A stretch of DNA of 64,000 nucleotides from Hymenobacter montanus (GTDB taxonomy: Bacteria > Bacteroidota > Bacteroidia > Cytophagales > Hymenobacteraceae): the NCBI RefSeq assembly GCF_014699115.1, contig NZ_JACXAD010000013.1, positions 87,537 to 151,536 of the forward strand, read 5' to 3'. The translations under genes and the position numbers were made by a program. Positions within the stretch are counted from its first letter, which is position 1; every line of letters begins with the position of its first letter. Shown here in pieces: positions 34,404-44,119 of this stretch. Under the pieces are notes generated by a model. The model was not told the DNA's origin. It did not search any database and worked only from the letters and a program-made list of their open reading frames with translations.

Positions 34404-34459
34404 GCGTACTTCACCCGTACCCATTTTCAATTTCGCTTTTATCATCTTTTTTCTTTATT

Positions 34460-36091
34460 ATGAGTTTCAAGCCCTGGAAACAGCCGCTGCTCGCTGCATT
34501 TGCACTGGTGGCGGGCACTACGGCAGCCACCGCCCAAAGCATCCAAACTGCTCAGCGCTCGATCGAAGTGGGCCGTTTCAACGACGCCCGGGCCATGTTG
34601 CGCAACAACTCCGCCCCCGAGGCCGCTTTCGAGCTTGGTCGCGTTTATCAGCTGCGCAACCTCCCGGATTCGTCTGCTTTCTTCTTTAATAAGGCCAGTG
34701 GCACTACTCCTTTCGGCCAAGTAGCGGCCGGACGCGCTTTGCTGGTCAAAGGCCAAGTGGCACCCGCTGAGTCGCTGTTTGAAGCAGCAATCAAAGCCAC
34801 CAAGAGCAAAGACCCCAAAATACTGACGATGATTGCGCAGGCCTATGCGGAGTCGGACCTCAAGGATATCACCAAGGCGCAGGAGTATCTGACGGCGGCG
34901 CAAGCTGCCAACAAAGGCAAGGTCGACCCCGCTATGATGATAGTTCGGGGTGATGTTTTCCTCCATTCGAGCCAGGGTGGCGGCGAGGCCATGAATAGCT
35001 ACGATCAAGCCATTGCCGCTAATCCTAGCTTCGCGCAAGCTTATTACAAGAAAGGCCAGCTGAACGTGCGTTCGCGCAATTTTAATGCCGCTCGCGAAAG
35101 CTTGAACAAAGCAGTAGAGCTTGACCCGAGCTACGCACCCGCGTACCGGGAGCTGGCCGATATGTATTACTATGCGGGTCAGTACGACTTGGCGCTGAGC
35201 AGCTTCCAGAAATACATCAACTTGGCAGAGAAATCGCCAGCCACCGATGCGCAGTACGCTTCGTTTCTGTATCTGACCAAGAAGTACCCCGAAGCGTTAG
35301 CCGAGGTGAATAAGGTGCTCCAAGTCGAACCCAACAACCTGACGATGAATCGCCTGCGCCCGTATCTACTATACGAAACCGGTGATTACGCTGGTGCGGC
35401 CGCGGCCCTGGAAACGTACATGAAAGTTGCGCCGCCCGAGAAGATTATTTCGGAGGACTTGGCCTATAAGTATAAAATCATGAGCAAGAGCGGTAAAGGC
35501 AGCGATGCCATCGCCGGGATAAATCAGCTCATCAAGCAAGATCCTTCCAAAGCTTGCGATTTTCAGGACGACTTAGCGTCTATCTACGCCAACCAGAAGA
35601 ATTACAAGGGAGTGGCCAGCGTGTATCGGTATAAGCTGAACAACTGCAAAGGAGACCTCACCGACCAGTTCCGGCTGGCTGTTGCGCTGACCGGCGACAA
35701 GCAGTACACCCGCGCCGACAGCGTGTACAACATCATTCTCACGGCTAAACCCACGTACGCTCCCGGCTACCTAGCCCGTGCTAAGGTGAACTCCCTCATC
35801 GACCCCGAGGCCAAGAAAGGGCTGGCTAAGCCGTACTATGAGAAGTACATCGAGCTATCCAAGGCCGAGGGCGCCGACCCCGCTAAGTTTAAGGAAGGCG
35901 TCGTGGAAGCCAATGGCTACCTCGGAGTTTATAACTTCCAGAAAGGCGACAAAGCTGCTGCCTTAAGCTACTTTGAGCAAGTGCTAGCCATGGACCCGGA
36001 GAACAAGGGCGCCGAAAACAACATCAAGATTCTAAAGGCAAAGCCAAAGGCAACAGCCCCTGCGTCTAAAGCTCCCGCAAAGAAAAAGTAG
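34460..36091 (+). CDS. secreted TPR-repeat protein
   Basis: The 543-residue protein has a signal peptide (ending near TAATAQS) followed by many tetratricopeptide repeats. Clear examples are AQAYYKKGQLNVRSRNFNAA, PAYRELADMYYYAGQYDLAL and GVYNFQKGDKAAALSYFEQV. It ends in a Lys/Ala/Pro tail. It is probably a periplasmic scaffold working with the upstream TonB/PstS-like products. It closes the transcription unit just before a strong terminator. Confidence 0.88.
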   Translation: MSFKPWKQPLLAAFALVAGTTAATAQSIQTAQRSIEVGRFNDARAMLRNNSAPEAAFELGRVYQLRNLPDSSAFFFNKASGTTPFGQVAAGRALLVKGQVAPAESLFEAAIKATKSKDPKILTMIAQAYAESDLKDITKAQEYLTAAQAANKGKVDPAMMIVRGDVFLHSSQGGGEAMNSYDQAIAANPSFAQAYYKKGQLNVRSRNFNAARESLNKAVELDPSYAPAYRELADMYYYAGQYDLALSSFQKYINLAEKSPATDAQYASFLYLTKKYPEALAEVNKVLQVEPNNLTMNRLRPYLLYETGDYAGAAAALETYMKVAPPEKIISEDLAYKYKIMSKSGKGSDAIAGINQLIKQDPSKACDFQDDLASIYANQKNYKGVASVYRYKLNNCKGDLTDQFRLAVALTGDKQYTRADSVYNIILTAKPTYAPGYLARAKVNSLIDPEAKKGLAKPYYEKYIELSKAEGADPAKFKEGVVEANGYLGVYNFQKGDKAAALSYFEQVLAMDPENKGAENNIKILKAKPKATAPASKAPAKKK

Positions 36092-36105
36092 CCTTCAAAG
36101 GATTG

Positions 36106-36139
36106 AAAAAGCCCCAGCAGATTAATGCTGGGGCTTTTT
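36106..36139 (+). terminator. intrinsic terminator
   Basis: AAAAAGCCCCAGCA (36106-36119) pairs with 36126-36139 over the 6-nt loop GATTAA, followed by more T residues. It terminates the TPR gene and, read the other way, may also serve the convergent rluD-like gene. Confidence 0.9.
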
Positions 36140-36310
36140 TATTTTTGTTAGAATAGCTTCTGAGCCCGGCTACTGGCCCCGGACGTACTCTCACGGCTCC
36201 TGCGGAACTGTACCTAAAGAGATAGGTCCCGCTTCGCGCGTGACGCGAAGCCGGCGGAGAGGTAGCCAGGCGCTGGGATACGAAATGGTAGCCGGCCATA
36301 GTTACCGGAT

Positions 36311-37363
36311 TTATCCAGCCCAGGCCCGCCACTTATTCAAAAGAGTAGCGAAGTCTTCGGGTAATTCTGCTTCAAAAAATAGTTGTTCGCCCGAGGTAGG
36401 ATGCACAAATCCCAGGGAACGGGCGTGTAAAGCTTGCCGGGGCATGAGCTGCAAGGCACCTTCCACAAAGCTGCGGTAAGCGCCCGTATTCTGGCCTACC
36501 CGAATGCGGTCGCCCCCGTACGTTGCATCGGCGAAGAGTGGGTGGCCAATGTATTGCATGTGGGCCCGAATTTGGTGAGTACGACCGGTCTCAAGCACGC
36601 AGCGAACCAGGGTTACCGGCCCGAAGCTTTCCAGCACTTCGTAATGGGTTACGGCCGGCTTGCCTTGCTCCCCACCAGGGTATACGGCCTGCACCTTGCG
36701 GTCGCGCAGACTGCGGCCAATATTGCCGCTGATAGTACCCTGGGGGCCCGGGGGAGTGCCCCATACCAATGCCAGGTAGCTACGTGCGATGGTGTGATGA
36801 AAGAACTGCAACGACAGATGCGTCATGGCGAATTCCGTTTTGCCAATTACCAGCAGGCCGGAGGTGTCCTTATCAATCCGGTGGACCAAGCCGGGGCGTA
36901 TTTCCCCGTTGCGGCCAGTGGGCAGATTGGCCAGGTGATAAGCCAAGCCATTCACCAACGTTCCCTGCCAGTGGCCATGCGCCGGGTGCACCACCAAGCC
37001 AGCAGGCTTGTTCACGATGAGCAGCTCGGGGTCTTCATACCGGATGTCCAGCGGCATCTGCTCGGGTAGCACTTTGCCCTCGCGTGGTGGCTCGGGCAGG
37101 GTGACGGTAATGGTATCGTGCGGCTTAACCCGGTAGTTGGGTTTCACCGGGGTGCTATTTACCTCTACGGCCAAGGCTCGAATAGCTTCTTGTACTTTGT
37201 TGCGCGAAGTATTGCGCAGCCTGCCGTGCAAAAATTTATCGATGCGCAGCATTTCCTGGCCCCGATCCACCACGATGCGATGGTGTTCGTAAAGCTCGTC
37301 TCCTTCACCGTCCTCATCGGGCTCGTTGTCAATCAGATCTTCATCTCGTGGGTTACCACTCAT
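36311..37363 (-). CDS. rluD: RluA-family pseudouridine synthase (RluD-like)
   Basis: The 350-residue protein has an N-terminal S4 RNA-binding domain (RIDKFLHGRL...) and the RluA catalytic domain with GLVHRIDKDTSGLLVIGK, which holds the catalytic Asp. GRTHQIRAHMQYIGHPLFAD is the second signature. It isomerises uridines in 23S rRNA or tRNA. The acidic N-terminal tail (about 24 residues) is longer than usual. Which position it modifies is not certain; RluD is the closest fit by length and S4 domain. Confidence 0.9.
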   Translation of the reverse strand: MSGNPRDEDLIDNEPDEDGEGDELYEHHRIVVDRGQEMLRIDKFLHGRLRNTSRNKVQEAIRALAVEVNSTPVKPNYRVKPHDTITVTLPEPPREGKVLPEQMPLDIRYEDPELLIVNKPAGLVVHPAHGHWQGTLVNGLAYHLANLPTGRNGEIRPGLVHRIDKDTSGLLVIGKTEFAMTHLSLQFFHHTIARSYLALVWGTPPGPQGTISGNIGRSLRDRKVQAVYPGGEQGKPAVTHYEVLESFGPVTLVRCVLETGRTHQIRAHMQYIGHPLFADATYGGDRIRVGQNTGAYRSFVEGALQLMPRQALHARSLGFVHPTSGEQLFFEAELPEDFATLLNKWRAWAG

Positions 37364-37386
37364 TGTCTAAAGCTTTACTGCATGAA

Positions 37387-37414
37387 AAAAGCCGAAGCAA
37401 ACGCTCCGGCTTTT
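37387..37414 (-). terminator. intrinsic terminator after ompH
   Basis: AAAAGCCG (37387-37394) pairs with CGGCTTTT (37407-37414), with an inner AGC/GCT helix, and the minus-strand T run follows. It ends the CBS-to-ompH cluster and separates it from the rluD-like gene. Confidence 0.8.
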
Positions 37415-37438
37415 CCGATTTGCAGCGGCGGGCGCCGC

Positions 37439-38071
37439 TTATTTTTTGGACTTGGGTTTGCTGGCAGCCGGAGCAGGGGGAGTCGAGGCCGGAGTGGTCG
37501 GCCCGGATTTGATCGGAGCCACGGCCCCGGGCGTAATACCCATCTTCCGCAGTACCATGTCGGAAATGTCACCATCCTTGGGAGCGTGCAAGAGCAAAGG
37601 GCTGCCACCGCCGTCGGAGTTGAACACGTAAGTGAAGCCGTTTTCATTGGCCACCAAGTCGATATTCTTTTGGAGCTTGTCCAAGGCTGGCTTCAGCAGA
37701 GTTTGCTGTTTTTGCTGTAACGACTGTTCGGCGCTACGCTGAAACTCCTGAATGGATTGCTGCATGCCTTGCATTTCTTTCTGCTTGTCAGCCTTCACAA
37801 GGTCGGTCATCGTAGCTTCACCTTGCTGATAAGCCTTGTATTTGGCTTCCAGCTCAGCGGTTTTGCTTTTCAGCTGGCTTTCCAGCTGGGAATTGTAGGC
37901 TTTCAGGTCCGACTCTATTTGCTTGCTTTCGGGCATCTGGGCTAACACGTACTGCACATCCGTATAGCCAATTTTCAAGGGGGCCTGGGCGTGCGCGGAA
38001 GTGGCGGCCAGGGTTCCGGCGGTCAGCAGAGCGGCGGCGAGCGTCAGACGAAAGGTTTTCACGAGATTCAT
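37439..38071 (-). CDS. OmpH/Skp-family periplasmic chaperone (second copy)
   Basis: From the ATG at 38071 the product has 210 residues: a signal peptide (to about SAHAQA), then the OmpH/Skp motif KIGYTDVQYVLAQMPE, a long coiled-coil of Gln/Lys/Glu-rich helices, and a C-terminal return strand (VANENGFTYVFNS). It ends in a Pro/Ala/Lys tail. Skp-type trimers hold unfolded outer membrane proteins for the Bam complex, and bamA is two genes upstream. The in-frame start at 38218 reads through unrelated residues and is rejected. Confidence 0.9.
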   Translation of the reverse strand: MNLVKTFRLTLAAALLTAGTLAATSAHAQAPLKIGYTDVQYVLAQMPESKQIESDLKAYNSQLESQLKSKTAELEAKYKAYQQGEATMTDLVKADKQKEMQGMQQSIQEFQRSAEQSLQQKQQTLLKPALDKLQKNIDLVANENGFTYVFNSDGGGSPLLLHAPKDGDISDMVLRKMGITPGAVAPIKSGPTTPASTPPAPAASKPKSKK

Positions 38072-38111
38072 CAAAAAGGAAAAGGTCAGAAAAATGTTAG
38101 AACAAAGATAG

Positions 38112-38813
38112 TTACTTCCGGCTCTTCTTGGGAGCGCCCGAAGGCTTCGACGGTTTAGATGAGCGCTTAGCCGGGACCGAGCCATCCGCTGGCTCGGGAG
38201 CCCCCGAGTCGGACTCAAAACCGGAATCAGTCGGCGTTTTGGGCGGGGTTACGGTCTTCACGGCACCTCTGGGCCCGGGCTGGTTGCGGTCTTCAGCGCC
38301 TAAACCCAATTCTTCCAGCACAAATTCCGTGTAATCGTGCGCGGGGTTGGTATAGAGCATCGTTAAGTCGCCCGACTTATCGAATAATACCGCTAATTGC
38401 TTCTTCTTAGCCACTTTCTCCACGGCTTCGAATACCTTATCCTGAACGGGCTTGTTCAGTTCCTGGCGCTTCTTGAAGAGCTGGCCTTCGTAACCGAACT
38501 GCTTGTTTTGGTAGGTTTTAATTTCCTGCTCTTTTTGCAGGATCTCGTCTTGCCGCTTCTTTTTCATGGGCTCGGTTAGCACCACCTCTTCGGCCGAATA
38601 GTTATGATACAGTTTATCGAGGTCCTTTTTCTGGGCTTCGATTTCCTTCTGCCAGGTATCCGCCAAGGCATTCAACTCGAGCTGCGCTTTGGCATATTCA
38701 GGCATTTTTGCCATGATAAACTCCGTATCAACCCAGCCAAATTTTTGAGCCTGAGCACCAGGTCCCGTAATCAGCAACAATAAGGCCAGCAGCAGGCCAC
38801 CGATATTCTTCAT
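38112..38813 (-). CDS. OmpH/Skp-family periplasmic chaperone (first copy)
   Basis: From the ATG at 38813 the protein has 233 residues: a signal peptide (LLLALLLLITGPGAQAQ), KFGWVDTEFIMAKMPEY, then coiled-coil helices and the return strand KKKQLAVLFDKSGDLTMLY. A basic and Pro/Ser-rich tail of about 60 residues follows (KRSSKPSKPSGAPKKSRK). It starts 37 bp after bamA and is one of two ompH genes in tandem, a usual Bacteroidota arrangement. Confidence 0.9.
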   Translation of the reverse strand: MKNIGGLLLALLLLITGPGAQAQKFGWVDTEFIMAKMPEYAKAQLELNALADTWQKEIEAQKKDLDKLYHNYSAEEVVLTEPMKKKRQDEILQKEQEIKTYQNKQFGYEGQLFKKRQELNKPVQDKVFEAVEKVAKKKQLAVLFDKSGDLTMLYTNPAHDYTEFVLEELGLGAEDRNQPGPRGAVKTVTPPKTPTDSGFESDSGAPEPADGSVPAKRSSKPSKPSGAPKKSRK

Positions 38814-38850
38814 ATGTGGTGAACGTGAAATGTCGTTTGCTAGTGCCTCG

Positions 38851-41376
38851 CTAACGAATTTGCTGGCCGATGATGAAGTGAAAGTGGTTGGGGTCCTGCC
38901 TCGTGCCCACTGGCGTACCCACCGGTGGGACAACGGAGTCGAAGCCGTGACCAAAGTCGAAGCCTAGCAAACCAAATGCCGACATGAAGATGCGAGCTCC
39001 GACCCCAGCCGAGCGATACAGCTTATACGGGTTGTAGGTTTTGTAGGAGCCGTAGGCGTTGCCCGCTTCGGCAAAAGCCAGCACGTACACCGTGGCCGCG
39101 GGGTTGAGGCTTACGGGATAGCGCATTTCCAGCACGTACTTGTTGAAGGCAATGCCACCTGCCTGTCCGTTTTGGGCAGTAGGAATAGCAAAACCACTGT
39201 TCGGGTCGTCGTAGCCCCGCAAGCCGACATAGTCGGTGCCCACCAGGAAGCTGCCGCCACCATTGTTACCCAAGCCGGCTCCGCCCATCTTAAACCGCTC
39301 GAAAGGCCCTATTTCACGGTCGGAGTTATAGTTGCCCAGGTAACCAAAGTGAGCCCGGGTGTTTAGCACCAGCTTACCTACGATGGGCGTAAACCACGAT
39401 GCGTCGAACATCCATTTGTGAAATTCTATCCATTGGTTGTTGTCGGGGTGGTCCGGGTTAATCAGCGAGTAAGGCGGGGTCAGGCTCAGGCTCAGGCTCA
39501 GCGATGAGCCCCGCCGGGTATAAGTGGGATTATCAATGCTATTACGCGCCAGCGTAGTGTTGAGGGTAATATTGTTCGCAAAGCCGGTGGTGAAGCCCGG
39601 TAGCAGCGGGTAATTCTGCGTCTGGTATCGGCTAATGGAAAGCGAGTTGCTGAGCGTAAAGTAGTCGTCCGGCACCCGCAGTTGCCGGCCCAAGCCAACC
39701 GAAGCACTATTGACCTTAATAAATTGATCAGAGGAGGCGTCGAGGGCTGCCCCGGTCCGCTGAATGCTATGGTTCAAGCTGAAAGAGAAGGAGTTCGGCC
39801 GCCGGCCGCCTAACCAGGGCTCGGTGAACGACAGCGAATACGCCTGGTATTGCACGCCGTTGGCCTGGACGTTGAGCGCCAAGCGCTGGCCGTCGCCGGA
39901 GGGCACTGGCGTCCAGTTCCGCAACGTACCAGCCTTGCGCAGGGAGAAGTTGTTGAATACCAGGCCTACCGTGCCGATAAAGCCCGCGTACCCCCCCCAC
40001 CCGCCGGAGAGCGTCACTTGGTCGGAAGGTTTTTCGACCACGGTATAATTGATGTCCACGGTACCGTCCACGGGATTCGGCACGGGGTTGATGCCAATCT
40101 TTTCAGGGTCAAAATAGCCCAGGGTAGCAATTTCCCGTTGCGAGCGAATGAGCAGCTCCCGATTAAACTTGTCGCCGGGAAGCGTGCGCAGGGTGCGGCG
40201 CAGTACGTGGTCGCTGGTTTTGGTATTGCCGGCAATATTGATTTCCTTGATGTGGGCCTGAACGCCCTCGCTCAGCCGCATCTCAATGTCGATGGAATCG
40301 CCTTCAACCTTGGTTTCTACCGGGTCGATTGTAAAGAACAGGTAGCCATCGTTCAAGTAGAGCGAAGAAATGTCCTGCCCCGTGGGGTTGTAGTTCAGCC
40401 GCTTATCCAGCACTTCCTTGCTATACGGGCTACCCGGCTTGATGCCCAGAATGTTGGTCAGCGTTTTGTCGTCGTACAGGTAGTTGCCGCTCCAGGTAAT
40501 GTGGCGGAAGTAGTACTTCGGCCCCTCGTCCACCCGGATGCGTAAAGCCAGTCCCTTATCGTCGCGCATGAGCGTATCCGACACGATGGTCGCATCGCGG
40601 TAGCCTTCCGCGTTGTAGAACTCGAGAAGTTTCTTCTTGTCTTCTTCGTATTCGCTCCGCTGGAATTTACCAGCCGTGAGGAACTTATAAGGCTTGCGCT
40701 CCTTCGTTTTTTTCAATTTGCCTTTCAGCTTGCGGCTCGAGAAAGCCTTATTGCCCTCAAAAGCAATATCATGAATGCGGATCTTCGACCCCTTTTCTAC
40801 GTCGATGCGTAACGCCACACTGTTGGCTAGTGCCGAATCGGCTACCTGCACGATGTTCACTTTGGCATCGAGGTAGCCTTTATTGACAAAAAACTTCCGC
40901 ACCTGCGTCCGGGTGTTGTTCAGCAGCGCATCGGTAACCACCTTACCGCGGATGAGCGTGATTTTCTTGGTCAAGTCTTCCGTCTGCCCTTTCTTGATCC
41001 CGGTGAAAGTAAACTTCGACAAGCGGGGGCGCTCCTTGAGGTTGTAATCCAGGAAGATCCGGTTGCCCTCAATGCGGGAGATGGTTACGCTTACGTCGCC
41101 CAAAATACCTTGGGCCCAGAGCTTACGAATGGACTTACCGATTTCTTCACCCGGAACATTAATGGCGTCGCCCACCCGCAGGCCCGTCAGGCCAATGAGG
41201 GTGTTGGGGTCAAGGTAGCGGGCGCCGCTTACCGTGATGCCCCCCAGCTCATACTTTTTAGGTTCCTCAGAATCGGCCGAAGCCCTTCGCTGCGCCAGCG
41301 CGGGTTGGGCCAGCAAGCCCCCCAGCATGGCTAAAGTCAGCACACACTTTACAAAAAAACTACGCACAATGCTCAT
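38851..41376 (-). CDS. bamA: outer membrane assembly factor BamA (Omp85)
   Basis: The 841-residue protein has a signal peptide (ending ALAQRRA), several POTRA domains (for example GITVSGARYLDPNTLIGLTGLRVGD; KEINIAGNTKTSDHVLRRTLRTLPGD) and a C-terminal 16-strand barrel. Barrel features include GWGGYAGFIGTVGLVFNNFSLR and, near the end, GVGARIFMSAFGLLGFDFG. It is the central insertase for outer membrane proteins. It lies 9 bp after uppS and before two ompH genes, so folding chaperones and insertase are made together. Confidence 0.95.
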   Translation of the reverse strand: MSIVRSFFVKCVLTLAMLGGLLAQPALAQRRASADSEEPKKYELGGITVSGARYLDPNTLIGLTGLRVGDAINVPGEEIGKSIRKLWAQGILGDVSVTISRIEGNRIFLDYNLKERPRLSKFTFTGIKKGQTEDLTKKITLIRGKVVTDALLNNTRTQVRKFFVNKGYLDAKVNIVQVADSALANSVALRIDVEKGSKIRIHDIAFEGNKAFSSRKLKGKLKKTKERKPYKFLTAGKFQRSEYEEDKKKLLEFYNAEGYRDATIVSDTLMRDDKGLALRIRVDEGPKYYFRHITWSGNYLYDDKTLTNILGIKPGSPYSKEVLDKRLNYNPTGQDISSLYLNDGYLFFTIDPVETKVEGDSIDIEMRLSEGVQAHIKEINIAGNTKTSDHVLRRTLRTLPGDKFNRELLIRSQREIATLGYFDPEKIGINPVPNPVDGTVDINYTVVEKPSDQVTLSGGWGGYAGFIGTVGLVFNNFSLRKAGTLRNWTPVPSGDGQRLALNVQANGVQYQAYSLSFTEPWLGGRRPNSFSFSLNHSIQRTGAALDASSDQFIKVNSASVGLGRQLRVPDDYFTLSNSLSISRYQTQNYPLLPGFTTGFANNITLNTTLARNSIDNPTYTRRGSSLSLSLSLTPPYSLINPDHPDNNQWIEFHKWMFDASWFTPIVGKLVLNTRAHFGYLGNYNSDREIGPFERFKMGGAGLGNNGGGSFLVGTDYVGLRGYDDPNSGFAIPTAQNGQAGGIAFNKYVLEMRYPVSLNPAATVYVLAFAEAGNAYGSYKTYNPYKLYRSAGVGARIFMSAFGLLGFDFGHGFDSVVPPVGTPVGTRQDPNHFHFIIGQQIR

Positions 41377-41385
41377 TACAAGAAG

Positions 41386-42132
41386 TTAAGATACCGCGAT
41401 TTGCTCGCTGGTTTTGCCAAATCGCCGCTCCCGGCCCTGGTAGGCCAGAATAGCCTCCCGAAAATGCTGCTTTCGAAAATCCGGCCACAGCACGTCGGTG
41501 ATATATAGCTCGGTGTAAGCTAATTGCCAAAGTAAAAAGTTGCTAATCCGCTGCTCCCCACTAGTGCGAATAAGCAGTTCCGGGTCAGGCATATTGGCCG
41601 TAACCAGGTAGCGGGCCACCACCGCTTCGGTCACGTCGGTGGGCTGAAGCTGGCCGCTGGCCACATCCACTGCCATTCTTTTGGCGGCCTGGGTTAGGTC
41701 CCAGCGCCCGCTGTAGCTTAAGGCCAGTACCAACGTCATGCGGTTGCCTGCCTTGGTCAGCTCCATGGCCTCAGCTAGCTCGCGCTGGCAGTTGGCGGGC
41801 AGCGTACTGATATCGCCAATGGCCTCCAGGCGAATGCTGTTTTTAAGCAGGGTAGCCGTTTCCTGCCGGATGGTATGCACCAGCAACTGCATCAAGGCCA
41901 TCACTTCCAAGGCTGGCCGGTTCCAGTTCTCCGTTGAGAAAGCGTATAACGTCAAGTAGCGAACGCCCAGTTCGGCCGCTTCCTCTACGGTTTCGCGCAC
42001 GGCGGTAATGGCGCTTTGATGCCCGAACACGCGCAAGCCCCCCCGCTGCTTCGCCCAGCGACCATTACCGTCCATGATAACCGCCACGTGGGAAGGAATC
42101 TTATGAGTATCTATTTCGGCCTTGCCGGTCAT
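41386..42132 (-). CDS. uppS: isoprenyl transferase (undecaprenyl diphosphate synthase)
   Basis: The 248-residue cis-prenyltransferase has HVAVIMDGNGRWAKQRGG with the catalytic Asp, FSTENWNRP, and the C-terminal signature LIRTSGEQRISNFLLWQLAYTELYI. It makes undecaprenyl diphosphate, the lipid carrier for peptidoglycan and surface polysaccharides. The call is secure by motif and by its position before bamA. Confidence 0.96.
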   Translation of the reverse strand: MTGKAEIDTHKIPSHVAVIMDGNGRWAKQRGGLRVFGHQSAITAVRETVEEAAELGVRYLTLYAFSTENWNRPALEVMALMQLLVHTIRQETATLLKNSIRLEAIGDISTLPANCQRELAEAMELTKAGNRMTLVLALSYSGRWDLTQAAKRMAVDVASGQLQPTDVTEAVVARYLVTANMPDPELLIRTSGEQRISNFLLWQLAYTELYITDVLWPDFRKQHFREAILAYQGRERRFGKTSEQIAVS

Positions 42133-42264
42133 TCTTTCGGTTTCGCTAAAAGAGCCTGCAAGTTACGGAAATGGTTGCATTTAGCCGCCGAAGCAGACTG
42201 CTATGGCCGAGCTCCGGCCTGCACTTAGGGCTTTTTTCCTAAGTACCGACACTTTAGCCAACTA

Positions 42265-43020
42265 CTATTCCAGTAAGGCCTCGTTTTTCTTATACACCTT
42301 GGGACAAGGAATTTTGTAGAAGGTGTAGGACAGGCTTACTCCGCTGTAGTAGTACCAATCCTGGTCGTGAGGATTCACCAAAAGCTGGTCTTGCTCGGCT
42401 AAATGGTCTAACTTGTCCGTGAATGTTTTGCGCACTCCAGCTTCCAGTCCCAGGTTAATATGCTTGGAGAGGGCATACTTAATGCCTACTCCCGCTGGTA
42501 CAGCCAGGCCCAGCATGGAACCCTCCTGGTTGAAGGATCCGCCTAACGATGAGTTCTTGCTTTCGGTAGTGGTATTGGCGTAAAATCCGGCTACCCCCAC
42601 AAACAGATAGGGGCTGAAGTGAAGCTTGTCGGTGCGGTAGTGATAATCCAGAAAATTATACTCCAATACCGCCGAGGCTTCGAACACACTTCCTTTGGTG
42701 TTTACCTGTCGATAGCTTTGCAAGGGTGGTGTGCCACCGTTCACGCCGCGGACGTTGTCGTCGGCAGCACGCAGGAAGCCGGCCGTAAAACCACCCCGCA
42801 GGGTAACGGGCGCGGACACGTCTTTGCGGTAAAACACCGTAAGCGCCGGCCGACTATTCTTCAGCTGGTACTCGGGAGAAACCTCGCCTCGGTAGTTGGT
42901 CGCCCCAAGCCCAATGCCTATTTCGCTGGTGTCCTGCGCGTTGGCGGCAGCGCAAAAAAAAGCGCTCCCCGCTTGCAGAAGGCAAACGAGGAGCACACTC
43001 TGAGAAACTGAATTCATCAT
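42265..43020 (-). CDS. outer membrane beta-barrel protein (DUF6089-like, second copy)
   Basis: The 251-residue protein has a signal peptide (to about AANAQD) and the beginning IGIGLGATNYRGEVSPEY, typical of the DUF6089 group, which sits between nadK and uppS in Bacteroidota. Alternating hydrophobic strands end in an aromatic pair (SGVSLSYTFYKIP). It is similar in plan to the neighbour at 43071-43985: both have SPYLFVGVAGFY/VPYVFAGVAGFY and RKTFTD. It is probably an outer membrane barrel of 8-10 strands. Confidence 0.82.
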   Translation of the reverse strand: MMNSVSQSVLLVCLLQAGSAFFCAAANAQDTSEIGIGLGATNYRGEVSPEYQLKNSRPALTVFYRKDVSAPVTLRGGFTAGFLRAADDNVRGVNGGTPPLQSYRQVNTKGSVFEASAVLEYNFLDYHYRTDKLHFSPYLFVGVAGFYANTTTESKNSSLGGSFNQEGSMLGLAVPAGVGIKYALSKHINLGLEAGVRKTFTDKLDHLAEQDQLLVNPHDQDWYYYSGVSLSYTFYKIPCPKVYKKNEALLE

Positions 43021-43070
43021 TTAACCTAATTGTCGGCGAAGGGATGGTGAGCTTAGCCAACTGCCGTGGG

Positions 43071-43985
43071 CTAGCGGAATTTGGGGTTCTTAATGCGAGG
43101 CGTCAGGATATAGCTCAAGGTTACCCCCGTTACAATATACCAATCAGTTTTGCCGCCCTTGTCGCCGCGAGCTTCACCTGGGTTGGTAAAACCAGGGTAG
43201 GGGGTTCCTGGGCCCTGAAGCTTTGTAATACCTCCGCCAAAATATTGCTGAACAGGAGTTGTGAGCTTAGCTGGGTCAGCAAACGTACCGCCCACGTCGT
43301 CGAGGTAGTCGGTGAACGTTTTACGCCAGCCGATTTCCAGACTAGCATCGAAGTTCCGATTGACGCGGTAGCGAACTCCTCCTCCAAAAGGAATGGCAAA
43401 CTGAGTCTGGCTGTACGCCTTTGCTTGCCCCTCTGTACGCAGGTCGACCAACGGAACATAGGAACCTTCGCTTAAGCCACCAGGAGCGCCCTCTCGCACC
43501 AGCCCTTCAGGGCTGTGGTAGAAGCCCGCCACACCCGCGAACACGTAGGGCACGAAGTCGGGACGCTTAAGATAATTGTTCCGGTTTTCTATCAGGTCGA
43601 AAATCACAACAGCTGATGCCTCTATAATGTCGTTGCGGAACGCAAAATTTCGATTGTAGCGGTAGCGGGCGTCGGGGCTATTTTGGTCAGCAGCCTTTTC
43701 ATCATCGCCGGAGATGCGGCCATAGGAAAGGCCTAAACGCCCGGAAACCCGGGGATAAAAACGACGGGTGTAGGAGATGCCGGCACCGGCGCGGGTAGCG
43801 CCAAACCGGAAGCTGGTAAAGTTGGTAACCGGCGTGATGTCGCCAAAATAGTTCATGGCATTCAGGCTGAATCCCACAGAGTTATATTGCTTACGCTTAC
43901 TGAATTGCTGAGCATCTGCTTCAGGGGTAGCCAATAAGGCTAAACCCAGCACAAAGGCCGTAGAATAGGTGAAAATATTTTTCAT
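43071..43985 (-). CDS. outer membrane beta-barrel protein (DUF6089-like, first copy)
   Basis: From the ATG at 43985 the product has 304 residues: a signal peptide (to about EADAQQ), then YNSVGFSLNAMNYFGDITP, DFVPYVFAGVAGFYHSPEG, IGWRKTFTDYLDDVGG and a C-terminal strand GVTLSYIL. It is a paralogue of the next gene and lies 50 bp upstream of it. Possibly both assist envelope assembly, but this is inferred only from their fixed place in the cluster. Confidence 0.85.
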   Translation of the reverse strand: MKNIFTYSTAFVLGLALLATPEADAQQFSKRKQYNSVGFSLNAMNYFGDITPVTNFTSFRFGATRAGAGISYTRRFYPRVSGRLGLSYGRISGDDEKAADQNSPDARYRYNRNFAFRNDIIEASAVVIFDLIENRNNYLKRPDFVPYVFAGVAGFYHSPEGLVREGAPGGLSEGSYVPLVDLRTEGQAKAYSQTQFAIPFGGGVRYRVNRNFDASLEIGWRKTFTDYLDDVGGTFADPAKLTTPVQQYFGGGITKLQGPGTPYPGFTNPGEARGDKGGKTDWYIVTGVTLSYILTPRIKNPKFR

Positions 43986-44119
43986 ATGGTAACTTAAATG
44001 AGGATACAAGTTCGGGAGTGGTAGGACAAGGCCACGGATGGGCAGATTCAGACGCGACAAAAGTAGTCGTTATTAAGAACTAAAAAAAATTTGACTATTC
44101 TTTTTTAGAATAGCTTTTT

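Noticed and set aside
36231..36251. 8-bp hairpin GCTTCGCG/CGCGAAGC near the rluD-like gene end
   Set aside because: It lacks a T run, and the strong terminator at 36106-36139 already explains transcription stop.
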